Shown here: in pieces, positions 16,702 through 25,350 of the stretch
How the letters are laid out: every line of letters starts with the position of its first letter
How positions within the stretch are numbered: the first letter of the stretch is position 1
Assembly (NCBI GenBank): GCA_029250685.1
Contig: JAQXEU010000060.1
Span: 41,091 to 105,090 of the forward strand
Reading direction: 5' to 3'
Length of the DNA stretch: 64,000 nt
Source of the DNA: Polaribacter sp.
Lineage (GTDB): Bacteria > Bacteroidota > Bacteroidia > Flavobacteriales > Flavobacteriaceae
Notes under the pieces: generated by a model
The model's input: the letters and a program-made list of their open reading frames with translations, nothing else
Databases searched by the model: none
What the model was told of the DNA's origin: nothing
Position numbers and translations under genes: made by a program

Positions 16702-17715
16702 ATGAAATTAGAACGCACCTTTTTACAGAGATTATATCTTTTCTTAAAAGGATTGGCAATGGGTGCTGCAAATAAAGTTCCCGGTGTTTCTGGTGGCACT
16801 GTTTCTTTTGTGTTGAGTTTTTATGAAGAGATGATTTATTCTTTTCAGAAGATCAATTTAAAAGCATTTAAGCTTTTAGTAAACGGTCGTTTTAAAAGTT
16901 TTTATCAATATGTAAACGGACAATTTTTGCTCTTAGTTATGGGTGGAAGTATGTTTAGTTATTTTAGCATTTCTTTAGTATTGGACTACTTTTTAAAACA
17001 TTACGAACTGTATGTTTGGAGTTGGTTTTTCGGAATGATCATTGGCTCTGTATTTTATATTTACAAAGATTTTGGTGATTGGAATTTTAAAAACACATTG
17101 TCATTTATTATCGGAATTTCGGTTGGCGTTGGAATAAGTTTTATGACTCCAGCACAAGAAAATGATAACTTATGGTTTGTTTTTTTCTGTGGAATTATAG
17201 GTGTTTCAGGAATGACTTTGCCAGGATTATCAGGTTCTTTTATTCTAATTTTATTAGGGAATTATGTACTGTTGTTAGTTGATTCTGTAAATGGACTCTT
17301 GACAATTGTTGCAGGGTTGTTATCTGGAAATTTTGACATTTTAGATATTCCTAACAACATGCGGCATTTAAAAATTATTTCTGTTTTTACAGCAGGTTCA
17401 GCTTTTGGATTGGTTTCAATTTCTCATGTATTAGGTTATGTTTTAAAGCGCTGGCATCAAATTGTAAATGCTGTAATTATTGGTTTTATTGCTGGTTCTT
17501 TAGGGATTGTTTGGCCTTGGAAACGAACTATTTTTTCGCAAGAAAAGGGTGAGTTTTTATTAGATGCAAAAGGAAATAAAATCATTCAGAATTACGAACG
17601 GTTTTTGCCTGATTTTTCGAATTCAGAAACTTGGTTTGCTATTTTTTATATTGTTATTGGTGTTGCATTAATTTTAGGAATTGATTATTATGATAGACAG
17701 AAAAAAGCTAAATAA
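16702..17715 (+). CDS. DUF368 polytopic membrane protein (PopT-type), copy 2
   Basis: A 337-aa paralogue of the preceding gene, 2 bp downstream and in the same frame sense. It repeats the family signatures MGAANKVPGVSGGTVSFVLS and SGMTLPGLSGSFILILLG, with about eight to ten membrane spans. It is longer than copy 1, with a C-terminal loop rich in charged residues (IFSQEKGEFLLDAKGNKIIQ). The reported family function is C55-P translocation. Its 3' end overlaps the aroE start by 26 bp, so the three genes form an operon. Confidence 0.9.
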   Translation: MKLERTFLQRLYLFLKGLAMGAANKVPGVSGGTVSFVLSFYEEMIYSFQKINLKAFKLLVNGRFKSFYQYVNGQFLLLVMGGSMFSYFSISLVLDYFLKHYELYVWSWFFGMIIGSVFYIYKDFGDWNFKNTLSFIIGISVGVGISFMTPAQENDNLWFVFFCGIIGVSGMTLPGLSGSFILILLGNYVLLLVDSVNGLLTIVAGLLSGNFDILDIPNNMRHLKIISVFTAGSAFGLVSISHVLGYVLKRWHQIVNAVIIGFIAGSLGIVWPWKRTIFSQEKGEFLLDAKGNKIIQNYERFLPDFSNSETWFAIFYIVIGVALILGIDYYDRQKKAK

Positions 17716-18454
17716 AGAACAACTGTTTGGATTGTTAGGGAGAGATATTTCGTATTCTTTTTCTAGCGGATATTTCAAAGAAAAATTTGCTGAATTAGAA
17801 TTAGCAAATCATGAATATCAAAATTTTGACATTCAATCAATTGAAGAGTTTCCAAAACTTATAGTGCAACAGAAAGCTTTAACTGGAATGAATGTTACGA
17901 TTCCCTATAAAGAAGGAATAATTCCGTTTTTAGATGAAATAGATTCTGAAGCGAATGAAATTGGAGCTGTAAATACCATCAAGTTTTTAAATAGCGGAAA
18001 ATTAAAAGGATTTAATACGGATGTTTTTGGGTTTTTAAATTCGATTAAGCCATTATTAGAAAGGCATCATACCAAAGCATTAATTTTAGGAACTGGCGGT
18101 GCGTCAAAAGCAATTGCTTATACATTGAGAAAGTTAGAAATCGATTTTCAATTTATTTCTAGAAATCCATCCAACGAAAAAGAGATTTCATATGAAGGTT
18201 TATCCGAAGAAATAATTGCTACACATACAGTTATTATAAATAGTACTCCTTTAGGAACTTTTCCTGAAACAGATTTGTGTCCAGATATTCCATATCAATT
18301 GATTGATTCAAAGCATTTATTATTCGATTTAATTTACAATCCGTCTAAAACTACTTTTTTACAAAAAGGAAAAGAAAAGGGCGCAAAAGTTAAAAACGGA
18401 CTTGAAATGTTACAGCTTCAGGCGGAAGAATCTTGGCGAATCTGGAATCGCTAA
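17690..18454 (+). CDS. aroE: Shikimate dehydrogenase
   Basis: NADPH-dependent reduction of 3-dehydroshikimate to shikimate in aromatic amino acid synthesis, in the cytoplasm. The track start 17681 is TTG; ATG 17690 (MIDRKKLNKEQLFGLLG) gives 254 aa, normal for AroE. The substrate-binding part is FGLLGRDISYSFS and GMNVTIPYKE (catalytic Lys), then VNTIKF. The cofactor site is LILGTGGASKAIAYTL with INSTPLGTFP. The gene overlaps the preceding DUF368 gene by 26 bp. Both aromatic and envelope products depend on this operon, but a functional link is not established. Confidence 0.95.
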   Translation: MIDRKKLNKEQLFGLLGRDISYSFSSGYFKEKFAELELANHEYQNFDIQSIEEFPKLIVQQKALTGMNVTIPYKEGIIPFLDEIDSEANEIGAVNTIKFLNSGKLKGFNTDVFGFLNSIKPLLERHHTKALILGTGGASKAIAYTLRKLEIDFQFISRNPSNEKEISYEGLSEEIIATHTVIINSTPLGTFPETDLCPDIPYQLIDSKHLLFDLIYNPSKTTFLQKGKEKGAKVKNGLEMLQLQAEESWRIWNR

Positions 18455-18481
18455 TTTTTTGTTATAAAAGACTAAGTTTTT

Positions 18482-18511
18482 TTGTCAATTTGTAATACAT
18501 TCCTATATTTA
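18482..18511 (+). promoter_or_regulatory. Candidate promoter of the DUF349 gene
   Basis: TTG (18482-18484), 19 nt, then TATATTTA (18504-18511), close to TTG-N19-TAnnTTTG. The -7 box overlaps the left arm of the adjacent dyad. The transcript would start some 25 nt before the ATG at 18544. Confidence 0.55.
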
Positions 18512-18527
18512 AGCATTAATATAGGAA
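18500..18527. promoter_or_regulatory. Perfect 9-bp dyad over the DUF349 promoter (possible operator)
   Basis: TTCCTATAT (18500-18508), 10-nt spacer, ATATAGGAA (18519-18527). It overlaps the predicted -7 box and start site, where a repressor dimer would act. It could also fold as a 5'-UTR hairpin. It has the same 9-10-9 geometry as the dyad at 46100-46127 but a different sequence. Confidence 0.5.
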
Positions 18528-18543
18528 CCTTAAACATTATAAG

Positions 18544-20478
18544 ATGTTAGACGAAAATCAAGAGAATACAGAAGATCAAATCAATCAAACTCCAGAAGAA
18601 AATGAAGTAGCGCCAATTGAAACTCCGAAAGCTGAAAAAGTGGAAGAGGAAGCAGCAGTTGCCGAAGAAGTTAAGGAGGATGTAGAAGAAGAGAAAGCAA
18701 CTACAGATAAAGTTGTTGAAGAGATTGAGGAGAAAGTAGCAGAAGAAGCTGAGAAAGATGAAGAAAGAAACACGATTCCGATGTTGGATTATGAAAACAT
18801 GGAATTAGAAGCTTTGGCAGATGAGTTAGAAAAGTTGATTAAAGATTTTCCAATACAACAACTAAAGAAAAATACTGACGCAATTAAAAACGCATTTAAT
18901 GCTAAATTTGGTGCTTTATTAGCGGAGAAGAAAGCAGTATTTTTAGAAGAAGGCGGTAATTCAATCGATTTTCAATATACAAGTCCTGTGAAGGCAACAT
19001 ACAATTCTTTATTGTCTGATTATAAAAAGAAAAGAGACGCGTATTATTCTGATTTAGACACACAGTTAAAAAATAATTTAGAAAAGCGTCATATTGTAAT
19101 TACTCAATTGAAAGAGCTAATTGAGAATGCAGATCCAAAAACGATGTATAAAAACTTTAAAGTTATACAAACAAGTTGGAGAGAAATTGGTGCCGTTCCA
19201 AGAAATAAATACAATGATACTTGGAGAAATTATCATCATCATGTAGAGCGTTTTTACGATTTATTACACATGAGTAATGATTTTAGAGATTTAGATTTCA
19301 AAAATAATTTGGAAGAAAAATTACAGTTGATAGCAAAAGTAGAAGCCTTGGCAGAATTAGATAATGTTAATGACGCTTTTAAAGAATTGCAACAATATCA
19401 TAAAGCCTGGAAAGAAGATATTGGGCCAGTTTCACAAGAGCATAGAGAAGATGTTTGGCTGAAATTTAGTGCTGCAAGCAAAAAAATTCACGATAAGAGA
19501 CATAATTATTTTAGATCGATGAAATCTCAATATCAAGAAATTATTGAGAAAAAATTAGAAGTAATTGAATCTATAAATCAATATGATACTTCTAAAAATA
19601 AAAAACATAGTGATTGGCAAAAAAGTATCAACGAAATTGAAACGTTGAGAAAGCAGTATTTTGATGCTGGAAAATTACCTTACAATAGAAGTGAAGAGGT
19701 TTGGCAAAAATTTAAAGCAGCAACAAAGAAGTTTAATGCAGCAAAAAATGTTTTTTACAAACAAGAGAAAAGTGTTCAGCAAGATAATTTAGATAAAAAA
19801 AATGCACTTATTGAATTGGCAGAATCTGTGAAGGATAGCGAAGATTGGGAAAACGCTACAAACACGATAAAGAAAATTCAAGCAGATTGGAAAAAAGTTG
19901 GGCATGTTCCAAGAAAATTTTCTGATGATATTTGGAAACGTTTCAAAGGAGCTTGTAATCATTATTTTGATAGATTTCATAATAGACAAGACGATTTAAA
20001 TAAAGAACAACAAGCTTTTATTGAAGAGAAGAAAGTCTACTTAGAAGAAGTTAGAAAAGTTGAAAAAGCAACTTTAGAAGAAATAAATGATTTTATTAAA
20101 AAATGGAGAGACTTTGGGGAAACTCCAAGAAGTGTGCGTCATTTAGAATCTAAATTTTATAAGCAAGTTGATAAGTTGTTAGAAGGTTTGTCTTTAAGTA
20201 AAGATGAAATTGCAATGTTGAAGTATAAAAACTTGGTTGAAGGTTTGATGGCTCAAGGCAACGAACATAAATTAAATGCAGAGCAATTATTTGTTAGAAA
20301 GAAAATTGACGGAATTAATAAAGAAATTCAGCAATTAGAAAACAATCTAAGTTTCTTTTCTAATGCAAAAGATGATAATCCTTTAGTAATAAATGTTAGA
20401 ACCAATATAGATTCTTTCAAAGAAGAAATTAGTATTTGGAAGCAAAAACTAGACTATATTAAGAGATTGGATTACTAA
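18544..20478 (+). CDS. DUF349 repeat protein
   Basis: A 644-aa cytoplasmic protein. The first 80 residues are low-complexity and acidic (many E, V, A; for example EEEAAVAEEVKEDVEEEKA). After that, DUF349 three-helix repeats recur about every 70 residues, each marked by W....G.VPR, as in SWREIGAVPRNKYNDTWRNY and DWKKVGHVPRKFSDDIWKRF, with EVWQKFKAATKKFN. Four to five repeats are visible and the C-terminus is coiled-coil. The biochemical role of the family is not established. It is monocistronic with an overlapping dyad in its promoter and a strong terminator. Confidence 0.92.
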   Translation: MLDENQENTEDQINQTPEENEVAPIETPKAEKVEEEAAVAEEVKEDVEEEKATTDKVVEEIEEKVAEEAEKDEERNTIPMLDYENMELEALADELEKLIKDFPIQQLKKNTDAIKNAFNAKFGALLAEKKAVFLEEGGNSIDFQYTSPVKATYNSLLSDYKKKRDAYYSDLDTQLKNNLEKRHIVITQLKELIENADPKTMYKNFKVIQTSWREIGAVPRNKYNDTWRNYHHHVERFYDLLHMSNDFRDLDFKNNLEEKLQLIAKVEALAELDNVNDAFKELQQYHKAWKEDIGPVSQEHREDVWLKFSAASKKIHDKRHNYFRSMKSQYQEIIEKKLEVIESINQYDTSKNKKHSDWQKSINEIETLRKQYFDAGKLPYNRSEEVWQKFKAATKKFNAAKNVFYKQEKSVQQDNLDKKNALIELAESVKDSEDWENATNTIKKIQADWKKVGHVPRKFSDDIWKRFKGACNHYFDRFHNRQDDLNKEQQAFIEEKKVYLEEVRKVEKATLEEINDFIKKWRDFGETPRSVRHLESKFYKQVDKLLEGLSLSKDEIAMLKYKNLVEGLMAQGNEHKLNAEQLFVRKKIDGINKEIQQLENNLSFFSNAKDDNPLVINVRTNIDSFKEEISIWKQKLDYIKRLDY

Positions 20479-20498
20479 AGATAAAGTCTCTATAAAAT

Positions 20499-20532
20499 AA
20501 AAAACTCGGAGAAATTTTCTCCGAGTTTTTTT
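20499..20532 (+). terminator. Bidirectional intrinsic terminator
   Basis: AAACTCGGAGAAA / TTTCTCCGAGTTT hairpin flanked by A and T runs, between the convergent DUF349 and zinc-ribbon-like genes. Confidence 0.92.
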
Positions 20533-20554
20533 ATGTTTTAAAGATTGGTGTTTC

Positions 20555-21328
20555 TTAAGCCATTAAGCCGTCAATCTTTTCTTTTTCTTCTCTTGCTAAA
20601 TCAGCATCCACTAAAATTCTACCGCTATACTCATCAATAGTAATTTTTTTACGAGTAGCAATTTCTACTTGTACTTGTGGTGGAATAGTAAAGAAAGAAC
20701 CACCAGAAGCTCCTCTTTCGATTGATACAACAGCTAGCCCGTTTTTTACTTTATTTCTAATTCTTTTATAAGCTCCTAATAAATGCTCGTCAATTGCTTC
20801 AGAAAATTCTGCAGATTTTTTAACTAACATTTTTTGCTCTTTTTCAGTTTCTTTTAAGATTCCTGCTAGTTCAGCTTTTTTATGTTTTAAATGCTCATCT
20901 TGCTTTGCTAATTTCTCTTTAGTAGCATTAATGATTTCATTTTTTTGTTCAATTTTTACAGCATATTCTCCAATTCTTTTTTCAGCTAATTGAATTTCTA
21001 ACTCTTGATATTCAACTTCTTTTGTGATAGAATCAAACTCTCTGTTGTTTCTAACTTTCTTTTGTTGCTCGTCGTATTTTTTCATCAAAGCTTTAGATTC
21101 TTCAATCAATATTTTTTTGTTATTGATATCTGTATCTAAGTTTGCAACGTCTTCTGCAAAATTTGAAAGTCTAGTATTTAAACCTGCAATTTCATCTTCT
21201 AAATCTTCAACTTCTAAAGGTAATTCTCCACTAACATTGTTAATTTCATCAATTCTAGAGTCGATTAATTGTAAGTCGTATAAAGCTCTTAGTTTTTCTT
21301 CTACCGTAACCTCTTTCTTCTTTGCCAT
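20555..21328 (-). CDS. Coiled-coil protein of the C4 zinc-ribbon family, cysteine-less
   Basis: A 257-aa protein. Residues about 10-190 are a long antiparallel coiled coil (EIAGLNTRLSNFAEDVANL and similar heptads). The C-terminus matches the fold of the zf-RING_7/C4 zinc-ribbon domain (SGGSFFTIPPQVQVEIATRK then DEYSGRILVD). In the usual family the two knuckles are CxxC; here they read SGGS and DEYS, and the whole protein contains no cysteine, so it cannot bind zinc in the usual way. It lies 3 bp downstream of the Nif3-like gene, a conserved pairing in Bacteroidota. Function unknown. Confidence 0.9.
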   Translation of the reverse strand: MAKKKEVTVEEKLRALYDLQLIDSRIDEINNVSGELPLEVEDLEDEIAGLNTRLSNFAEDVANLDTDINNKKILIEESKALMKKYDEQQKKVRNNREFDSITKEVEYQELEIQLAEKRIGEYAVKIEQKNEIINATKEKLAKQDEHLKHKKAELAGILKETEKEQKMLVKKSAEFSEAIDEHLLGAYKRIRNKVKNGLAVVSIERGASGGSFFTIPPQVQVEIATRKKITIDEYSGRILVDADLAREEKEKIDGLMA

Positions 21329-21331
21329 GTT

Positions 21332-22123
21332 TTAACTGTAATAAATTGGATTTGTACTTTTTTCTGATAAAATGACTGCAAAATTAGTGAATTTTTTTGT
21401 AAGATACTCAACTAAAAGATTTTTTGTGAACTGTTCACTTTCATAATGACCAATATCTGCCAATAAAATTTTCTTTTCAGCTTTAAAAAAATCGTGATAC
21501 TTAAAATCAGAACTAATATATGCATCTGCATTTAAGGCGATTGCATTTTCAATTGCAAAACTTCCAGATCCACCTAAAACGGCTACTTTTTTTATGGATT
21601 TATGAAGTAATTCTGAATGACGAACACATTCGGTTTTCATGGTTGATTTTACAAATTGAATAAAGTCAGTTTCGTTCATTTCGGTTTCTAATTCACCGAT
21701 CATTCCCATTCCAATAGTTTCTTGAGTTTTTAAGTTTGATTTTGGAATTAAAATCTCTGTATTTTTTAAATCTAAAACTTCACAAATTTTCCCGCTTACA
21801 CCATCTTTTTTATTATCTAAAGCTGTATGCATTGCATAAATTGCGATGTCATTTTTTATTGCTTTTAAAACCACACGTTCTACATACGTATCTCCGTTAA
21901 GTTTTTTTAATCCGCCAAAAATTATAGGATGAAAACTTACAATTAAATTGCAGTTCTTTGCAATTGCTTCATCAACTGTTTCTTCTAAACTATCTAAAGT
22001 AACTAAAACACCTGTAACTTCTTTGTTGTAATTACCAACTAATAAACCAACATTATCAAAGTCTTCAGCATAAGAAAGCGGAGCTAATTCTTCTAAGTAA
22101 TTGGTTACGGTTTGTATTTTCAT
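21332..22123 (-). CDS. Nif3-like dinuclear metal center hexameric protein
   Basis: A 263-aa protein of the Nif3/GTP cyclohydrolase-I-type-2 family. The tracked start at 22246 adds 41 implausible residues overlapping the divergent lpxK region; I choose ATG 22123 (MKIQTVTNYLEELAPLSYAE). Metal-site segments are AEDFDNVGLLVG, IVSFHPIIFGGLKKL, AMHTALDN and the final ADIGHYESE. Many Bacteroidota members are about 365 aa with a PII-like insert; this one passes from LIPKSNL to GMGMIGEL without it and resembles the short YbgI type. The biochemical role is unsettled. It forms an operon with the downstream zinc-ribbon-like gene. Confidence 0.92.
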   Translation of the reverse strand: MKIQTVTNYLEELAPLSYAEDFDNVGLLVGNYNKEVTGVLVTLDSLEETVDEAIAKNCNLIVSFHPIIFGGLKKLNGDTYVERVVLKAIKNDIAIYAMHTALDNKKDGVSGKICEVLDLKNTEILIPKSNLKTQETIGMGMIGELETEMNETDFIQFVKSTMKTECVRHSELLHKSIKKVAVLGGSGSFAIENAIALNADAYISSDFKYHDFFKAEKKILLADIGHYESEQFTKNLLVEYLTKKFTNFAVILSEKSTNPIYYS

Positions 22124-22129
22124 TCCATA

Positions 22130-22137
22130 TAAATTTG
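22130..22137 (+). promoter_or_regulatory. Candidate -7 box of lpxK
   Basis: TAAATTTG matches TAnnTTTG on the plus strand, 68 nt before the lpxK ATG at 22206. The -33 region (TTTG at 22111) is only 15 nt upstream, so support is moderate. Confidence 0.4.
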
Positions 22138-22173
22138 TGAAATTTTCTTTAAAAAGAAAATTATTACGAGAAC

Positions 22174-22181
22174 CAAAGTTA
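22174..22181 (-). promoter_or_regulatory. Candidate -7 box of the Nif3-like operon
   Basis: TAACTTTG on the minus strand matches TAnnTTTG, 50 nt before the ATG at 22123. No TTG is seen at -33. Confidence 0.4.
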
Positions 22182-22205
22182 AGATTTTTAATTACTTTAG
22201 TACTA

Positions 22206-23228
22206 ATGAAATTTATTCGATTTTTATTATTCCCATTTACCATCATTTATATAATAGTTACGTCACTTCGTAATTATTTTTTTGATGTTGGTGTTTTTAA
22301 ATCAACAAGATTTGAAAAACCAATTATTGTTGTTGGAAATTTATCTGTTGGCGGAACAGGAAAAACGCCACAAATAGAATATTTAATCAAATTGTTAAAG
22401 TCGAATTACAAACTTGGGGTTTTAAGTAGAGGTTACGGACGTGTAACCAAAGGGTTTTTATTGGTTGATGAAACCAAAAATGTTTTAGAAGTTGGTGACG
22501 AACCTTTACAGTTCTCTAGGAAGTTTGTTAATGTTTCTGTAGCAGTTGATGAAAATCGTGTAAATGGAATTCAACAATTAACAAATACAGAAGTTGTTTT
22601 ATTGGATGATGCTTTTCAGCATAGAAAGGTAGCAGCTGGATTTTATGTTTTGCTAACAAAATACAGCGATTTATTTTCGAACGATTTTGTTTTACCAACA
22701 GGTAATTTAAGAGAGCGAAGAGTTGGTGTAAAAAGAGCTAATGTAGTTGTGGTTACAAAATGCCCGTCTACAATTGATGAACAAGAAAAGAATGATTTAA
22801 AACAATTAATTGGTAGGTACTATGAGGGGCCAATTTTCTTTTCTACAATAAAATATGCTGCTGTTTTGCAAAGTAATAATGCTATAGTAATTCAAACATT
22901 AGATTTATCTAATTATGAAGTTTTATTGATAACCGGAATTGCAAATCCAACACCATTAGAAAACTATTTATTAGGATTGAATTGTAGTTTTAAGCACATT
23001 AAATTTTCTGATCATCATCAGTTTACTGAAAAAGAGATTACCGATTTAAAAAGACAATTTGATATCCTAAACTCCGGAAATAAAATTGTACTAACTACCG
23101 AAAAAGATTTTGTGCGTTTGTCAGATCAAATCGAGAATTTGTATTATTTAGAAATCGAAACCAATTTTGGGAATCAGCAACAGGAGTTTGATGATTTAAT
23201 TACCAATTATGTAAAAAAGGACTTATAA
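22206..23228 (+). CDS. lpxK: Tetraacyldisaccharide 4'-kinase
   Basis: Inner-membrane-associated kinase that phosphorylates the 4' position of the lipid A precursor. The track start 22101 is TTG; ATG 22206 (MKFIRFLLFPFTIIYIIVTS) gives 340 aa and the expected N-terminal membrane helix. The P-loop is VGNLSVGGTGKTPQIEYL (about residues 42-59), followed by LSRGYGRVTKG. Further motifs are DDAFQHRKV and LPTGNLRE. It overlaps the end of the convergent ppx gene by 6 bp and is divergent from the Nif3-like gene. Confidence 0.95.
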   Translation: MKFIRFLLFPFTIIYIIVTSLRNYFFDVGVFKSTRFEKPIIVVGNLSVGGTGKTPQIEYLIKLLKSNYKLGVLSRGYGRVTKGFLLVDETKNVLEVGDEPLQFSRKFVNVSVAVDENRVNGIQQLTNTEVVLLDDAFQHRKVAAGFYVLLTKYSDLFSNDFVLPTGNLRERRVGVKRANVVVVTKCPSTIDEQEKNDLKQLIGRYYEGPIFFSTIKYAAVLQSNNAIVIQTLDLSNYEVLLITGIANPTPLENYLLGLNCSFKHIKFSDHHQFTEKEITDLKRQFDILNSGNKIVLTTEKDFVRLSDQIENLYYLEIETNFGNQQQEFDDLITNYVKKDL

Positions 23229-24119
23229 TTTATTACGATGTAAGCTTTTTATAATTCCGTCTGCTAAACCAATTTTTGGAACATAAATTTTTCTAGCACC
23301 ACTCCATTTCATTGCAGATAAGTAAATTTTTGTTGCAGGAATAATTACATCGGCTCTATCAGGATTTAAACTTAATTCAGAAACGCGATCATCAAAACTC
23401 ATGTTTTTTAAGAACTGATACTGTGCATTTAAATAAATATAAGAAATTGGTTTTCCAATTGTTCTTCCAGACATTTTAAACAGTTTATTGATATTTCCAC
23501 CAGAACCAATTAAAGATATTTTTTTAAGATTTTTTGTATTGTCCTCAACCCATTTTTGAACTTCTTTAAAAATGATTTTGTTATCTGATTTTTTATTATT
23601 TATCAAACGTACGGTTCCCATTTTAAAAGATTTCGAATTGATAATCCTACCTTTAGAGAAAATAGTAAATTCTGTACTTCCACCACCTACATCAACATAT
23701 AAATAAGAAGCATCACTTTCAATTAATTCACTTAAATCTGTCGAAAAAATAATAGCAGCTTCTTTTTTTCCGCCAATAATATCTATTTGGACCCCTGTTT
23801 TTTCTAAAATTAATTGCGCAATTTCTTTCCCGTTTTCAGCTTCACGCATTGCTGAAGTTGCACAGGCTTTATATTTTTCTACATTATTGATTTTCATCAA
23901 TAATTTAAAAGCTTCCATGGCTTCAACCATTCTTTGTGCATTTATATCTGAAATTTTTCCAGAAACAAAAGCGTCAGCTCCTAAGCGAATTGGAACACGA
24001 ACCAAAGAAGATTTTCTAAACTGTGGTTCTTTATCTTTTTCTACAATAACATTGGCAATCAGCAAGCGAATGGCGTTTGAGCCAATATCTATCGCAGCAT
24101 ATTTTTTAATTTCTAACAA
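23223..24119 (-). CDS. Ppx/GppA family phosphatase
   Basis: A 298-aa protein of the exopolyphosphatase/pppGpp phosphohydrolase family (ASKHA fold). Motifs: KKYAAIDIGSNAIRLLIANV (phosphate 1) and YLYVDVGGGSTEFTIF (phosphate 2). It is the short form without C-terminal regulatory domains, as is usual in Bacteroidota. The frame contains no early ATG and is closed by a stop just upstream, so the TTG at 24119 appears to be the true start. It lies 8 bp downstream of the SixA-like gene and likely shares its transcript. Confidence 0.92.
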   Translation of the reverse strand: MLEIKKYAAIDIGSNAIRLLIANVIVEKDKEPQFRKSSLVRVPIRLGADAFVSGKISDINAQRMVEAMEAFKLLMKINNVEKYKACATSAMREAENGKEIAQLILEKTGVQIDIIGGKKEAAIIFSTDLSELIESDASYLYVDVGGGSTEFTIFSKGRIINSKSFKMGTVRLINNKKSDNKIIFKEVQKWVEDNTKNLKKISLIGSGGNINKLFKMSGRTIGKPISYIYLNAQYQFLKNMSFDDRVSELSLNPDRADVIIPATKIYLSAMKWSGARKIYVPKIGLADGIIKSLHRNKL

Positions 24120-24127
24120 GCGTACTT

Positions 24128-24616
24128 CTATTTATGATTTTTCGGAAATTCAACTAATGTTGTAATCCCTTTTTTAATGCTTTTCCAGTGTTTGTTATCA
24201 AATTGAATTCCAATAACACCACAAGTTGGAACGTGTGCAATTGGTTTACTTCCGTATTTGTTTACAAATGTGTTTATTCCGTGATCGTGGCTGAAAATAA
24301 TTGCAGAATCAAAACTATCATCCAGCGCTTTTATCGTTTTTACCAAATAACCATCGCTAAAACTGTATAGTTGTTTTTTGATTTTTAAATTGGCTAAAGG
24401 ATAACCAAAGTTATCACAAAAAATAATTGCTGTATGTAGCGCTCTATTTGCGCTACTTGTTACAAAAACATCAGGTTTTGTAATTGTTTCTGATAAGTAA
24501 TTTGATACTAAATGCGCGTCTTTGATACCGCGTTTTTTAAGTGGTCTATCAATATCTTCAATACCATCGTATTCCCAAGATGATTTTGCGTGACGAACAA
24601 TATAAAGTGTTTTCAT
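24128..24616 (-). CDS. SixA-type histidine phosphatase
   Basis: A 162-aa phosphoglycerate-mutase-like (branch 1) phosphatase. The catalytic RHG-type motif is LYIVRHAKSSWEY (His 9), with a second His in IIFSHDHGINTF and Arg in SSANRALHTA. SixA removes phosphate from HPt phosphohistidines in E. coli; here the substrate is not known. It is followed by ppx/gppA on the same strand, an arrangement common in Flavobacteriia. Confidence 0.9.
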   Translation of the reverse strand: MKTLYIVRHAKSSWEYDGIEDIDRPLKKRGIKDAHLVSNYLSETITKPDVFVTSSANRALHTAIIFCDNFGYPLANLKIKKQLYSFSDGYLVKTIKALDDSFDSAIIFSHDHGINTFVNKYGSKPIAHVPTCGVIGIQFDNKHWKSIKKGITTLVEFPKNHK

Positions 24617-24646
24617 TTTAAAGTTTGATAGAGTAAATATAGAGAA

Positions 24647-25294
24647 TTATGGAGCTAATCGTTCTATTTTCCAAGAAAAATCTTTTTGTAAAGTATAACG
24701 AATTCTGTCATGCATTCTGTTTGGTCTTCCTTGCCAAAATTCAATTGAAACAGGTTTTACTAAAAAACCACCCCAATGCTTTGGGCGTAAAATCTCTTGC
24801 TGATTAAATTTTTCCTCAAAGGATTTTAAATTGTTGTCTAAGGCTTCTCTTGAAGCAACAACTTCGCTTTGGTTCGAGGCCCAAGCTCCTAATTTGCTTC
24901 CATCTGGTCGTGATTCAAAGTAACCATCAGATAAATTCTCTGCTAACTTTTCTGCATTTCCTTTAATGATGATTTGTTGTTCTAAGCCAGCCCAAAAAAA
25001 CGATAAACAAATATTGTTATTTGCTGAAATTGCTTTCCCTTTTTCTGAATTGTAATTGGTGTAAAAAATAAAACCTTCCCATGTGTATTTCTTTAATAAA
25101 ACAACTCTGCTTTTCGGAAAACCGTCTAAACCAATTGATGAAATTGTTACGGCGTTTGCTTCATGAATTAACTCAGAAGCATCTGCATTTATAAACCATT
25201 GCTGAAATAATTCAATCGGATTTTCTGGACAAGTACTTTCTAATAGTTCTTGTTTTTCGTAAGATTTTCTATGATTACTTAAATCGTGCGCCAT
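24647..25294 (-). CDS. pdxH: Pyridoxamine 5'-phosphate oxidase
   Basis: FMN-dependent oxidase converting PNP or PMP to pyridoxal 5'-phosphate. It is 215 aa, full length. Signatures are SRVVLLKKYTWEGFIFYTNY, SEKGKAISANN, the substrate-binding RPDGSKLGAWASNQSEVVAS and the C-terminal EFWQGRPNRMHDRIRY. It acts in the cytoplasm as a homodimer. It sits between aspA and the SixA-like gene, all minus strand; the intergenic gaps (56 and 30 bp) allow either joint or separate transcription. Confidence 0.97.
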   Translation of the reverse strand: MAHDLSNHRKSYEKQELLESTCPENPIELFQQWFINADASELIHEANAVTISSIGLDGFPKSRVVLLKKYTWEGFIFYTNYNSEKGKAISANNNICLSFFWAGLEQQIIIKGNAEKLAENLSDGYFESRPDGSKLGAWASNQSEVVASREALDNNLKSFEEKFNQQEILRPKHWGGFLVKPVSIEFWQGRPNRMHDRIRYTLQKDFSWKIERLAP

Positions 25295-25350
25295 AAGTTT
25301 GTTTTGCAGAGTAAAAATACAAATGTTTTGAGAGTGACAGCAAATTACTT

